From positions 3,162,001 through 3,226,000 of the forward strand of contig NZ_VCIA01000001.1 of the NCBI RefSeq assembly GCF_005887555.1: a DNA stretch of 64,000 nt, in the 5' to 3' direction. The stretch comes from Lentibacillus cibarius. Its GTDB lineage: Bacteria; Bacillota; Bacilli; Bacillales; Amphibacillaceae. Position 1 is the stretch's first letter. Every line of letters begins with the position of its first letter. A program made the translations under genes and the position numbers. Below are positions 55,740-64,000 of this stretch, one piece after another. The notes below the pieces were generated by a model that was not told the origin of the DNA, searched no databases, and saw nothing but the letters and a program-made list of their open reading frames with translations.

Positions 55740-56802
55740 GCACACAATCTTTATTATCTTCATTCTTATTAGTCTGGTTGCAAATTTCGACCTTCCAAAA
55801 AAAGTGATTGACGAGATTCATTTCATTACAGCTGTTGGTTATGACCAGGCTGAAAAAGATTCCATTAGAAGTACCATAGTCACGCCGGTTTTTACAAAGG
55901 AAGGGGAATTGGAGGATTTACAGTATACAGATACCAGTTCAACGGTATACGGCACACTTGTCAAACTTAACACACAATCATCCGAGCAGCTGCTAAACGG
56001 AAAAATTGAAGTTGCTTTATATAGCAAAGAATTGGCGGCTCAGGGGCTTGATGATTATGTTGATTATCTGTTGCGGGATCCGTCGGTAGATGCCAATTTA
56101 TTTCCAGTAGTAGTTGACGGGAAAACATCGAATTTTTTGCAGCAGATAAAAAGTAAAAAGGGAATCGGAATTTATTTAAAGGATTTATTGGAACATAATA
56201 TTCAGCACGGGAACTTGCCAACCATCAATTTAAAACAGTTTGATTCTGCTTTGCAATCCAAAACGATGGATGCGTTTCTGCCAATGTTAGGCATGAAGAA
56301 AGATGATGCGGCTTTACAGAAACTGGCCTTCTTTGACGATGATCAATTTACCGACAGCATACCAATAAAGAAAGCAGCCGTTTTCCGAATGCTATATGAA
56401 AACGTAGAGGATGGACAGTACGGTTTTAAAAAAGAAGCGTATAGAGTATCTATCCAAAATATTGAGTCCGTAAGAAATATCATCCCGGCGAAGAAGAATG
56501 GAAGAACGAAGGTAACGATTAACATTCAGCTTCGCGGCGTGATTAGAGAATATACTGGTAATAAACAAGTGACCAGTCGATTACGCAAGCTTGAAAAAGA
56601 TATGCAAAAGGACTTCGAGAAAAAGGCTGAAACGCTTATTAAACGGTTTCAGAAGAAAGGCATTGACCCGCTGAACATTGAAGGACACGTGAAAGCCCGC
56701 AACCGGAGTTATGATCCAAAACAATTTGAAAAAGCCTACCCGGAGCTCCCGGTCTCTGTTAATGTAGATGTATCTCTTAAAGAAACCGGTACAAAACGCT
56801 GA
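55729..56802 (+). CDS. Spore germination receptor subunit C (GerC), lipobox missing
   Basis: A 357-residue protein that corresponds to GerAC/GerBC lipoproteins: the start of the mature part (KKVIDEIHFITAVGYDQ) and the C-terminal domain (KKGIDPLNIEGHVKARNRSY) match. GerC proteins normally have a signal ending in L-x-G-C-W/D, anchoring them by lipid. Here the corresponding stretch reads LISLVANFDLPKKV, with no Cys, so lipidation is not possible and the protein would be either secreted or anchored by its signal helix. ATG overlaps gerB by 11 bp. Confidence 0.9.
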   Translation: MAVKHTIFIIFILISLVANFDLPKKVIDEIHFITAVGYDQAEKDSIRSTIVTPVFTKEGELEDLQYTDTSSTVYGTLVKLNTQSSEQLLNGKIEVALYSKELAAQGLDDYVDYLLRDPSVDANLFPVVVDGKTSNFLQQIKSKKGIGIYLKDLLEHNIQHGNLPTINLKQFDSALQSKTMDAFLPMLGMKKDDAALQKLAFFDDDQFTDSIPIKKAAVFRMLYENVEDGQYGFKKEAYRVSIQNIESVRNIIPAKKNGRTKVTINIQLRGVIREYTGNKQVTSRLRKLEKDMQKDFEKKAETLIKRFQKKGIDPLNIEGHVKARNRSYDPKQFEKAYPELPVSVNVDVSLKETGTKR

Positions 56803-56847
56803 CTGCTATGAAGGAAGGAAGGTGTTTTTGGCGATCTTACTTAATCA

Positions 56848-57498
56848 TTAAATATCATCAATCGACGCAAATCTCCGTTCAAAGTCGAGATGCACAATTT
56901 CCCATAAATAAAAAGAGGCGATCGTTAGATGAGGGCTCCATATTGGCTTTTTTTCAATTAAAAGATTTCGCCGCTCTGATTGGTCAACACCGTACAGCCA
57001 TTTTGCCCCGCGCTGGATACCGATGTCATCAACAGCGAGTACATTCATTCTAGCAAGTGAGAAAATAAGAAACATCTCTGCTGTCCATTTTCCGATTCCT
57101 TTAATGCTTGTCAATTGTTTGATGACCGTCTCATTGTCAAGATCGTGTAATTGGTCAAGGGAAACATCGTCGCTGTCCACTTTCGCAGCCAAGTCACGCA
57201 AATACGTCACCTTTCTTCTTGACAGGCCAATCGCTCGTAATTGCTCATCAGTGGCACCATTGACTGATTCCGCTGTGATGCGTTTGTCCAGCAGTACGTC
57301 CAATCGACCGAAAATGGCATCTGCAGCTTGGACGGAGATTTGCTGACCGATCATAGAGCGTACGAGTGAACGGAAAAAGTCCGGACGCATAGTTACTTCT
57401 AAATCGCCAATCACATTGATTAGTTTGTTCATTATGGGATCGTTCTGTCCTAGTTCAATAACAGCTTGGTCATATTGTCTTATTGTTAATATTTCCAT
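56848..57498 (-). CDS. DNA-3-methyladenine glycosylase II (AlkA-like, HhH-GPD)
   Basis: A 216-residue base-excision repair enzyme. ATG at 57498 lies behind GAGGTGG; the open frame extends four codons more. The helix-hairpin-helix LTSIKGIGKWTAEMFLIF and the catalytic Asp in VLAVDDIGIQRG are clear. The form without the N-terminal TBP-like domain is usual for Bacillaceae. It removes alkylated bases. It stands alone, convergent with the ger operon. Confidence 0.92.
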   Translation of the reverse strand: MEILTIRQYDQAVIELGQNDPIMNKLINVIGDLEVTMRPDFFRSLVRSMIGQQISVQAADAIFGRLDVLLDKRITAESVNGATDEQLRAIGLSRRKVTYLRDLAAKVDSDDVSLDQLHDLDNETVIKQLTSIKGIGKWTAEMFLIFSLARMNVLAVDDIGIQRGAKWLYGVDQSERRNLLIEKKPIWSPHLTIASFYLWEIVHLDFERRFASIDDI

Positions 57499-57674
57499 AA
57501 TCCACCTCATAACCAGTTTAAATGGTTATGAGGGACATGGCAAAATAAACGGTGAAAAAAACGGGGAATTGTAGCCTAAAATTGAAATCTTTGATATGAT
57601 AAACATGATATCAATAGATGAATCCTAATCGTTGGATCATGCAGCGCTATTATAATTAAGAGAGGTGGATATCT

Positions 57675-58883
57675 ATGAGTAAACCAAAGATAGTTGTTCT
57701 CGGCGCCGGGTATGCCGGAATGATGACAACGAAGCGACTAACGCAGAAGCTGCGCCCGGAAGAAGCTGAGTTAGTGCTTGTTAATAAGCATAACTACCAT
57801 TATCAGACAACGTGGCTACATCAAGTAGCAGCGGGTACTGTTAATCAGAATCAGGCACGTATGATGATTAGTGATGTTATCAATCCTAACCGCGTTAACC
57901 TGATTTATGATGAAGTTGTTGAAGTGAAAAAAGAAGAAAACCGCGTTGTTTTGAAAAACAGTGAAATTACATATGATTACCTGGTGATTTCGCTAGGGTT
58001 TGAAACAAACACGTTTGGCATCAAGGGAATGGAGAAGAATGCGTTCTCCATTACGGATATCGAATCAAGCCGTATGATTCGCGAGCATATCGAATATCAA
58101 TTTGCCAAATACAGTACAGCCGAGAAGCCAAACGAGGACGATTTAGCTATTCTTGTTGGCGGTGGCGGCTTCACCGGTATCGAATTTGTCGGTGAGCTTG
58201 CGGAAAAAGTCCCAGAGCTTTGCAAAAAATATGATATCGACCGCAGCAAAGTACGCATTATTAATGTAGAGGCAGCACCACGCATCATGCCTGGATTTGA
58301 CGACGAGCTTGTCGCCTATGCCAAGCGTTCGCTTGAAGACCGGGGTGTTGAATTCCGGGAAGGTGCCAAAATTAATGAATGTAAGAAGAACAGCTTTGTA
58401 ATCGGTGATGACAATGAGGAGATTAAAGCCGGCACCATTGTATGGACCGGTGGCGTAACCGGAAGTTCCATCCTCTCCAAATCCGGATTTGAAATTACAA
58501 AAGGTAAAGTAACCGTAGATGGTGACATGCGAGCACCAGGCGAAGAGAACATTTTCATCCTTGGTGACTGTGCATGGGTGATGAACGAAGCGGAAGGCAA
58601 GCCATTCCCGCCGACTGCACAGGCGGCTATGCAGCATGCTGAAACTTGTTCTGATAACCTAAAAGCCCTGTTGCATCATGAACCAATGAAGAAATTTGTA
58701 TTTGATGATAAGGGTACGGTGGCCTCACTTGGCGAAACAGACGCCATGGGAACGGTATTCAATGACAATAAGCTGTACGGCAAACCGGCTGTATCGATGA
58801 AAAAAGTGGTTGACAACCGTTATCTATTCTTGCTTGGCGGACCAAAACTTATCCTGAAAAAAGGCAAATTACGCATGCTTTAA
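57675..58883 (+). CDS. ndh: Type II NADH dehydrogenase (Ndh)
   Basis: A 402-residue FAD-dependent NADH:quinone oxidoreductase on the inner face of the membrane. FAD-binding GAGYAG (9-14), the NADH-binding GGGGFTGIEFVGEL at about 160, and FILGDCAW (FAD, about 300), AQAAMQHAE and GKPFPPTAQ are family hallmarks. It transfers electrons to quinone without pumping protons. GAGAGGTGG precedes the ATG. A small membrane-peptide gene follows 21 bp later. Confidence 0.94.
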   Translation: MSKPKIVVLGAGYAGMMTTKRLTQKLRPEEAELVLVNKHNYHYQTTWLHQVAAGTVNQNQARMMISDVINPNRVNLIYDEVVEVKKEENRVVLKNSEITYDYLVISLGFETNTFGIKGMEKNAFSITDIESSRMIREHIEYQFAKYSTAEKPNEDDLAILVGGGGFTGIEFVGELAEKVPELCKKYDIDRSKVRIINVEAAPRIMPGFDDELVAYAKRSLEDRGVEFREGAKINECKKNSFVIGDDNEEIKAGTIVWTGGVTGSSILSKSGFEITKGKVTVDGDMRAPGEENIFILGDCAWVMNEAEGKPFPPTAQAAMQHAETCSDNLKALLHHEPMKKFVFDDKGTVASLGETDAMGTVFNDNKLYGKPAVSMKKVVDNRYLFLLGGPKLILKKGKLRML

Positions 58884-58904
58884 AAATTGAGGAGGGTCAT
58901 GTTT

Positions 58905-59006
58905 ATGAAAAACGGTATATTGTATATGTTCCTGCTGGCGATTGCGGCTATTGTTGGGTACACCGCAGCGACACGCACCATGGAGGATACACGGGATTTC
59001 CGTTAA
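58905..59006 (+). CDS. 33-residue membrane peptide downstream of ndh
   Basis: MKNGILYMFLLAIAAIVGY, then TAATRTMEDTRDFR: one membrane helix with a charged tail. ATG at 58905 lies eight bases after AGGAGGG; ATG at 58899 is too near the site. Being 21 bp after ndh and before the terminator, it is probably co-transcribed and could attach to Ndh, by inference only. Confidence 0.65.
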   Translation: MKNGILYMFLLAIAAIVGYTAATRTMEDTRDFR

Positions 59007-59009
59007 AAA

Positions 59010-59046
59010 ACAGCCATCCTGTCTATAAGGCAGGATGGCTGTTTCA
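59010..59046 (+). terminator. Rho-independent terminator
   Basis: AACAGCCATCCTG pairs with CAGGATGGCTGTT around TCTATAAGG, then TC. Confidence 0.85.
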
Positions 59047-59176
59047 TAACCTTAGAAAGTATAACGTTGTCTTATGTAACTAGCATGAGCGATAATCAAT
59101 TTTTATCCATTGTGATGTTTATCACTGTTTCCATCATGATTATAGTGTAAAATGGAAGTATGGGGGAGGGATTTCC

Positions 59177-59428
59177 ATGACGATGGGACTTATCATCTTA
59201 TTGACCGTTCTTTTTATAGCAGCATTGGCCGGAACGTTTTATGCATTTAAACAAGAAGAGAAAAAAATGAAAAAATATGAAGAAGAAGGGGATACGGTAG
59301 AAGATCAACTGCGGCGCTCGCATGAGTATGAAACATCATCCCTGAAATCAAATGTGCCGCTGCAGTTAGCAATTTACGGTGTTACAATTGTGGTATCATT
59401 GTTCGTCTTTGTATTTTATGTGTTTTAA
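59177..59428 (+). CDS. Hypothetical two-helix membrane protein
   Basis: An 83-residue protein with an N-terminal helix (LIILLTVLFIAALAGTFYAF), a lysine/glutamate-rich middle (KQEEKKMKKYEEEGDTVEDQ) and a C-terminal helix (LAIYGVTIVVSLFVFVFYVF). GGGGGAGGG precedes the ATG. Unknown family; no partner gene. Confidence 0.72.
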   Translation: MTMGLIILLTVLFIAALAGTFYAFKQEEKKMKKYEEEGDTVEDQLRRSHEYETSSLKSNVPLQLAIYGVTIVVSLFVFVFYVF

Positions 59429-59503
59429 AAGTTTGGCGCCAAATCAGTCCGGTATTCATATTTTCACGGCTATGCCGGATACTAACAGACAGGAGGTGGT
59501 TAT

Positions 59504-60325
59504 ATGCTGACCGTTCTCTTGTCTTTTTTATTGGCTTCAGTTCCGTTATCGGTTGTCGATGATGGAGAGACGGTTGACAAATTTGTGAAAGAAGACTTCG
59601 AGCTAACCTTAGTCGATCAGTTGCTTATTGATCACACAAAATTGGATATCCAGATGGAAGTGTTAAACGAAAAGATATATCAGGAGCCGGTGGATGCTAA
59701 GTTAGCCGATGATGGCGATATTATCCAGGAACAGCCTGGAGTTGCACTAGACCGGGTGCAATTTCGCAAACAGTTTTATGATTATTTTTACAATGGACAC
59801 CCGACTGAACTAAGCCCTCCCGAACGTGTTGTTTATCCGCGTGTGGACAGTGAACTGCTGTCAGAAATTCGGGAAGAGGTGATCGGAAGTTATCAGACGA
59901 GTTTCCGTCCAAATAACAAAGAACGTACACGCAACATTGAAATAGCGGCAGAAGCGATTGACAGCCATGTCGTATTCCCTGGTGAGTCTTTTTCATTTAA
60001 CGGAGTAGTGGGCAAGCGTACCAAAGAAAAAGGGTATAAACGTGCCCCCGTAATTGTCAGAGGAGAGCTGACCGAGGGGATTGGCGGTGGCATTTGCCAA
60101 GTTTCCTCCACCTTGTATAATGCTGTAGACATAAACGGCATTGAAATTGTGGAGAGGTATTCACACAGCCGAAGTGTACCTTATGTCCCTCCTGGGCGGG
60201 ATGCAACGGTCAGTTGGCATGGACCTGACTTTGTCTTTAAAAACAAACATAATAGGCCGGTTCTCATTCGTGCTTCAGCAAAACGTGGAAATATGACGAT
60301 TCAGATTTTATCTTCCAAATCATAA
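59504..60325 (+). CDS. VanW-family protein
   Basis: A 273-residue secreted or membrane-anchored protein with a hydrophobic first segment (TVLLSFLLASVPLSVV). The VanW domain spans about residues 135-270: ARNIEIAAEAIDSH-like start (RTRNIEIAAEAI), VFPGESFSFNGVVG, GGGICQVSSTLYNAV and YSHSRSVPYVPPGRDA. VanW domains occur in vancomycin-resistance clusters and many cell-wall proteins; no activity is known. Residues 20-125 form an extra helical region. ACAGGAGGTGG precedes the ATG. Confidence 0.92.
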   Translation: MLTVLLSFLLASVPLSVVDDGETVDKFVKEDFELTLVDQLLIDHTKLDIQMEVLNEKIYQEPVDAKLADDGDIIQEQPGVALDRVQFRKQFYDYFYNGHPTELSPPERVVYPRVDSELLSEIREEVIGSYQTSFRPNNKERTRNIEIAAEAIDSHVVFPGESFSFNGVVGKRTKEKGYKRAPVIVRGELTEGIGGGICQVSSTLYNAVDINGIEIVERYSHSRSVPYVPPGRDATVSWHGPDFVFKNKHNRPVLIRASAKRGNMTIQILSSKS

Positions 60326-60471
60326 TGATTCATGTACCATAAGGGTGCTTTATTAAGACAATTTATGTCCTAAAACAGTGGCTATCATAAGAAATGATCA
60401 TTTTCCTACCTTCCAGCTTTATTTTGTTGAATAATTTGGTTAGACTTTAAATGGGAAGGAAGGTGTTTCGT

Positions 60472-61590
60472 ATGGATATACTTAATCTTGATGACCATTT
60501 CAAACATGATATGCCGACAACGTACAGAAGCCGGCTTGAGGAAGTGCTCGAAGAATTTAAACGCGGTCACTATCCGAATGTATTGAATAAATCCGCAGAG
60601 CTGCGAAAAGAGCCGGATTTGGATAAAGAACTTGCCGATAAGCTGCGTATGGTTGAGGCGATATGCCACTCGGAAATAGGTGAGGTAAAAAGCGCGACTT
60701 CTATTATATCGGAGCTGTTTTACGAATCAGACATTGATCATATGCTGCTTGGTGAGCTTGCGTACATGTGTGATTTCAAACTGGCGCGCCGGATTTTGAG
60801 TACCGCTGTTAAACAAATGGAAGAAGATGAAGAAACGGACCGTCTCACACTGGCACGAGGGTATTTGGTGCTGGCTGAAGCGGAGGAGAATCTGGAAAAA
60901 TACGTCAGGGCCATTAAGTATTTTAAAAAAGGGCTTTCCTACTTTCAATCGGATGACAAGAAAGATCAGCATATGATCCTATACTTGCATTTCAAAATTG
61001 GCATGATGTATTCCATGAAAAATGACCCGGAAGAATCACTCGCTTATCTCGGCAAGGTCATTGATATGGCTGGGGATAATGATACCGGGCTGAAAATAAA
61101 CAGTCTAGTCACCATTGCCAAGACATACGGTAGCAAGGATGAAAATGAAAAAGCGTACCCATATTTAGAGGAATCACTGAAACTTTTGGAAGGATCGGAC
61201 CAAGAACAAACGCTGACCCATGCCGAAGCGTTGACAGAGATGGCTTTTTACCACTTTCATAAATCTGCGTTTGCACAAGCTGTCCCGTACTATAGTAAAG
61301 CAGTTGCTATTTATGAGAAATTGCCACAGACGTCCCATCGGAAATTGGGTATGATTTATATGCAATATGCCTACTGCCTGGAACATATGGAAGAAAATGA
61401 TATTCGTCAGGCGGGGAACATTTATGAAAAAGCGGTGGACAGGTTAGAGAAGATAAAGGACCGTGAATTGTTGGAAAATGCACTAGGTGATGTGATTGCC
61501 TTTTTCGACCGCACCGGCAATGACAAGAAAAAACGCCAATATGAAAACAAATTCGTTAAGATGACAAACAATGCGTCATTCTCTTCTTGA
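60472..61590 (+). CDS. TPR-repeat protein
   Basis: A 372-residue soluble protein of helical pairs. ATG at 60472 follows GGAAGGAAGGTG; the frame opens 21 bases earlier without a site. TPR-like pairs run from about residue 30 to the end, clearest at AIKYFKKGLSYFQSDDKK, AYLGKVIDMAGD, AYPYLEESLKLLEGSD and AVPYYSKAVAIYEKLPQ. This resembles Rap/PlcR-like or general scaffold TPR proteins, but it has no N-terminal HTH. Partner unknown. Confidence 0.85.
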   Translation: MDILNLDDHFKHDMPTTYRSRLEEVLEEFKRGHYPNVLNKSAELRKEPDLDKELADKLRMVEAICHSEIGEVKSATSIISELFYESDIDHMLLGELAYMCDFKLARRILSTAVKQMEEDEETDRLTLARGYLVLAEAEENLEKYVRAIKYFKKGLSYFQSDDKKDQHMILYLHFKIGMMYSMKNDPEESLAYLGKVIDMAGDNDTGLKINSLVTIAKTYGSKDENEKAYPYLEESLKLLEGSDQEQTLTHAEALTEMAFYHFHKSAFAQAVPYYSKAVAIYEKLPQTSHRKLGMIYMQYAYCLEHMEENDIRQAGNIYEKAVDRLEKIKDRELLENALGDVIAFFDRTGNDKKKRQYENKFVKMTNNASFSS

Positions 61591-61642
61591 CAGGGTGATA
61601 CAAGTACCGTAGTATGTTGAGTGAAAATGATAATCTCTATCA
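61587..61642 (+). promoter_or_regulatory. Promoter with Fur box for the siderophore transporter
   Basis: TTGACA (61587-61592), 17-bp spacer, TAGTAT (61610-61615). Transcription would begin near 61622. TGATAATCTCTATCA (61628-61642) agrees with the Fur box TGATAATNATTATCA at 12 of 14 fixed positions and lies just after the start point, so iron-loaded Fur would block the transcript. Confidence 0.8.
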
Positions 61643-61668
61643 ATTACATAGGTTCGGAGGCTGGAATG

Positions 61669-62676
61669 ATGAAAAAGTTAGCGATAATTAGTTTCCTATT
61701 GCTCATCGCTTTCCTCGCTGCATGCGGTGGCAATAACAACGATGAGGAAAAGACGAACAGCAATACGGAAGATTCCGGTGAACAAGAACAACGGACGGTA
61801 ACGATTGAAGATGCCAGAGGGGAACAGACCGTTAAAGGCACACCAGAAAATATCGTTGCACTCGAATGGTCATATGCAGAAAATCTGCTTGCTCTTGGCG
61901 TGCAGCCGGCCGGGGTGGCTGATTTGGACGGCTTCAATAAATGGTTAAACATTGACAAAGAATTTGCGGACAGTGTGGAAGATGTGGGGACACGGTCGGA
62001 ACCAAACCTGGAAGCAATCAAGCGCCAGGATCCGGATCTGATTATCGCCGTTAAATTCCGCCATGAACAGTATTTGGATCAACTGGAAAAGATTGCACCG
62101 GTCGTCATGTTTGCTCCTTATGGTGATCAAGCGATACAGGATCACTACGGAAACATGATTGACGAAATGAAGAAACTGGCTAAAATAGTTGATAAAAAAG
62201 ACAAAGGTAAACAGGCGATAGCTGATTTGAATGCCTTGATCGATGAACAGAAGCAGCGTGTGGCCGATGCTGGATTGGAAGGCTCACCGTACCTTGCCAC
62301 TCAGGCATTTACAGCACAGAATACCCCGACGATCCGCTTGTTCACGGATAATTCTATGGTCGGCAAACTTATGAAAAAATTTGGCTTTGACAATGCCTAT
62401 TCGACAGAGGAGCCGGAAGTTTACGGCTATACTGAAGTGACCCTTGAAGCGCTGCAAAATTACCAGGATCAAGCAGACTTACAATTCCTGTATATTGCCC
62501 AGGATGATGACAATATTTTTGAGACGGCGTACAAAGATAATCCGGCCTGGAAGAATTTAAGCTTTGTTAAGAATGGAAATACACACCGACTACCTGGTGA
62601 TACATGGACATTCGGTGGCGTCCTTTCCAATCAAGTACTGGCGAAACAGCTTGTTGATGCTATGGTAAAAGAGTGA
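61669..62676 (+). CDS. Iron-siderophore ABC transporter substrate-binding lipoprotein
   Basis: A 335-residue lipoprotein. The signal peptide ends in lipobox LAAC, followed by a Gly/Asn/Glu linker. The class-III siderophore-binding fold shows ENIVALEWSYAENLLALGV, LEAIKRQDPDLIIAV, the long backbone helix DQAIQDHYGNMIDEMKKLA and FVKNGNTHRLPG. It resembles FecB/YfmC-type (citrate or hydroxamate) receptors. ATG at 61669 is eight bases after GGAGG; ATG 61666 is also possible. It is followed 4 bp later by the permease gene and preceded by a Fur box. Confidence 0.92.
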   Translation: MKKLAIISFLLLIAFLAACGGNNNDEEKTNSNTEDSGEQEQRTVTIEDARGEQTVKGTPENIVALEWSYAENLLALGVQPAGVADLDGFNKWLNIDKEFADSVEDVGTRSEPNLEAIKRQDPDLIIAVKFRHEQYLDQLEKIAPVVMFAPYGDQAIQDHYGNMIDEMKKLAKIVDKKDKGKQAIADLNALIDEQKQRVADAGLEGSPYLATQAFTAQNTPTIRLFTDNSMVGKLMKKFGFDNAYSTEEPEVYGYTEVTLEALQNYQDQADLQFLYIAQDDDNIFETAYKDNPAWKNLSFVKNGNTHRLPGDTWTFGGVLSNQVLAKQLVDAMVKE

Positions 62677-62680
62677 TTGG

Positions 62681-64000
62681 ATGAATAGTAGACTTCGCAA
62701 TTTCATGACTGCGGTTCTCACCTTTGGGGGTGGAACCGCGCTTTTATGCATACTTGTATTTATACATATTAATCAGGGAAGTGTATCGATTTCCATTGGC
62801 ACTGTCATCGATGCGATTATTGCCCCTGAAGATAACTTGGCACACCATACTGTCCGCATGCTTCGTCTGCCGCGGGCGGTGTTGGGGATTATCGCCGGCG
62901 GAGCATTGGCCGTTTCCGGTACGGTGCTGCAAACCGTGACCAAAAATCCACTATCCTCAGCAAGCACGCTTGGTATTCATTCCGGAACATACTTTGCGGT
63001 TGTACTAAGCACGGTCTTCTTCCCGGTGGTCATGGTCGGGAATGGGATTATCGCTGCATTTGTTGGCGGAATTCTGACGTTTCTCATTGTCTTTGTCTTG
63101 TCAGGCGGGAGCAAGGCATCACCTGTACGAATGGTTCTTGCCGGCATGATTGTGACCTTTCTGTTTTCATCGCTAACAAGTGTGCTGCAGATATTCTATG
63201 AAAATGAAACGGCCGGCTTATTTTTGTGGGGATCCGGCACGCTTGTCCAAAATGACTGGAACGGTGTTACGTTTTCCTTGCCGATTGTAGCGGTTGGATT
63301 GCTCATCCTTTTGGTTATGTCGTTTAAGATGGACACGCTTACGCTTGGCGATGATGTAGCTGTGGCACTCGGGCAAAATGTCAATCTCGTTAAATTTATT
63401 TCGATAACTGCTGCTGTTCTGCTCACCTCAGTTACGGTTAGTGTTGCTGGTCCGATAGGTTTTGTCGGACTTGTTGCACCGCACATTATCAAACTGATCG
63501 GCTACCGTAAACATTTACCATTAATCATTGCGTCATTTATTTGGGGTGGGAATGTCTTATTACTTGCTGATGTGCTGGCACGAGTGATTGATCCGTCTTT
63601 TTCCGAACTGCCTGTCGGTGCAATCACCGCACTTATCGGTGCCCCGTGGCTAATCTATTTAGTGCTGCGCATGAAGCGGTCGACATATGGGGACGAGAAC
63701 ACATCGGTTATTGCCGGAAAAGCTTCAGTACACGCACCGCTTAAGGCTGTGATTCCGATTTTAATCTTCGTGATAGCGGTGACGGTGTTTGTTAGTTTGG
63801 CGTCGGGGAATTACGGGTTTGAGCCTGTCTTATTATGGAATACATTTTTCGGGGATGCGAATGATTTCATGCTCGGTCTCGTTATGGATTTGCGCTTGCC
63901 TCGTGCACTTGTCGCCTTGATTAGCGGCATGGTGCTCGCTGTCAGTGGACTCGTTTTCCAAGGTGTCTTGCGTAACCCACTGGCAGACCCATCCGTCATT
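62681..64000 (+). CDS. FecCD/FhuB-type siderophore ABC permease, partial (right edge)
   Basis: The frame runs open from ATG 62681 to the window end (440 codons, no stop). Residues 1-330 form a complete FecCD permease: LRLPRAVLGIIAGGALAVSG, VTKNPLSSASTLGIHSG, then GPIGFVGLVAPHI. After a short linker a second FecCD domain starts: DLRLPRALVALISGMVLAVS, GVLRNPLADPSVI. Two fused permease domains make it FhuB-like. Co-transcribed with the Fur-controlled binding protein. A weak AGAGTGATT ribosome site overlaps the previous stop. Confidence 0.92.
   Translation, partial: MNSRLRNFMTAVLTFGGGTALLCILVFIHINQGSVSISIGTVIDAIIAPEDNLAHHTVRMLRLPRAVLGIIAGGALAVSGTVLQTVTKNPLSSASTLGIHSGTYFAVVLSTVFFPVVMVGNGIIAAFVGGILTFLIVFVLSGGSKASPVRMVLAGMIVTFLFSSLTSVLQIFYENETAGLFLWGSGTLVQNDWNGVTFSLPIVAVGLLILLVMSFKMDTLTLGDDVAVALGQNVNLVKFISITAAVLLTSVTVSVAGPIGFVGLVAPHIIKLIGYRKHLPLIIASFIWGGNVLLLADVLARVIDPSFSELPVGAITALIGAPWLIYLVLRMKRSTYGDENTSVIAGKASVHAPLKAVIPILIFVIAVTVFVSLASGNYGFEPVLLWNTFFGDANDFMLGLVMDLRLPRALVALISGMVLAVSGLVFQGVLRNPLADPSVI

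Overview
The window looks like chromosomal DNA of an endospore-forming, probably salt- or alkali-tolerant Bacillaceae bacterium; Lentibacillus or Virgibacillus relatives are my best guess, inferred from gene style rather than a database match. Signs of this are strong AGGAGG-type ribosome sites with frequent TTG/GTG starts, many small sporulation genes (YjcZ-type, SpoVIF-like, YppG-like), a GerA-type germination operon, VanW, DUF3231 and CBO0543-type proteins, and a 16S-23S-5S operon with no tRNAs.

Layout. 0.5-11 kb is a metal (mainly copper) resistance block: a sensor kinase/response regulator pair with a small secreted Met/His protein, a His-rich CPH-type P1B ATPase (CopB), a SHOCT membrane peptide, a Cys-rich four-helix copper-binding protein, a CuA-type cupredoxin lipoprotein, a 41-residue membrane peptide, then csoR-copA-copZ. 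Candidate CsoR operators lie before both copB and csoR. 11-17 kb holds small membrane proteins, two DUF3231 proteins and a CBO0543 pair, one of them frameshifted. 17-26 kb carries a small XRE regulator gene pair, a PAS-GGDEF-EAL protein, a V4R protein, a YdjM-type membrane hydrolase and a GntR/ABC transporter operon with four related permeases, one split by a 161-bp insertion. 26-31 kb has a MATE pump, an ASCH-like protein, a Gln-rich protein, a methyltransferase and a CzrA/CzcD-type zinc module. 31.8-37.3 kb is the rRNA operon with three tandem promoters. 37.8-46 kb has GNAT, Hsp20, a GltS-like transporter with an amidohydrolase and an M20 hydrolase (two cre-like sites upstream), and a TetR/DHA2 drug-efflux pair. 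46-57 kb is rich in sporulation genes (YjcZ-type, Sm-like coat-type protein, YjaZ-like protease, frameshifted YppG, FdhD, SpoVIF, PBP4-type carboxypeptidase, GerA/GerB/GerC with a sigma-G-like promoter). 57-64 kb has AlkA, Ndh, VanW, a TPR protein and the start of a Fur-controlled siderophore transporter that runs off the right edge.

The most unusual property is the non-coding DNA. Intergenic gaps are filled by tandem arrays of unrelated sequence whose periods are 21, 42 or 52 bp, close to whole numbers of B-DNA turns (2, 4 and 5). They occur at 1-452, 3357-3838, 16066-16740, 20330-20435, 25961-26023, 37397-37500 and 52034-52556. A second family of about 100-bp elements with inverted GGGGACAGG ends is scattered from 16 to 30 kb, and a third repeat of about 220 bp flanks the gene after the rRNA operon and may encode a structured RNA. 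These, the inserted mini-element at 23.76 kb and the 46-bp perfect inverted repeat at 16.96 kb are the best candidates for undescribed biology here.
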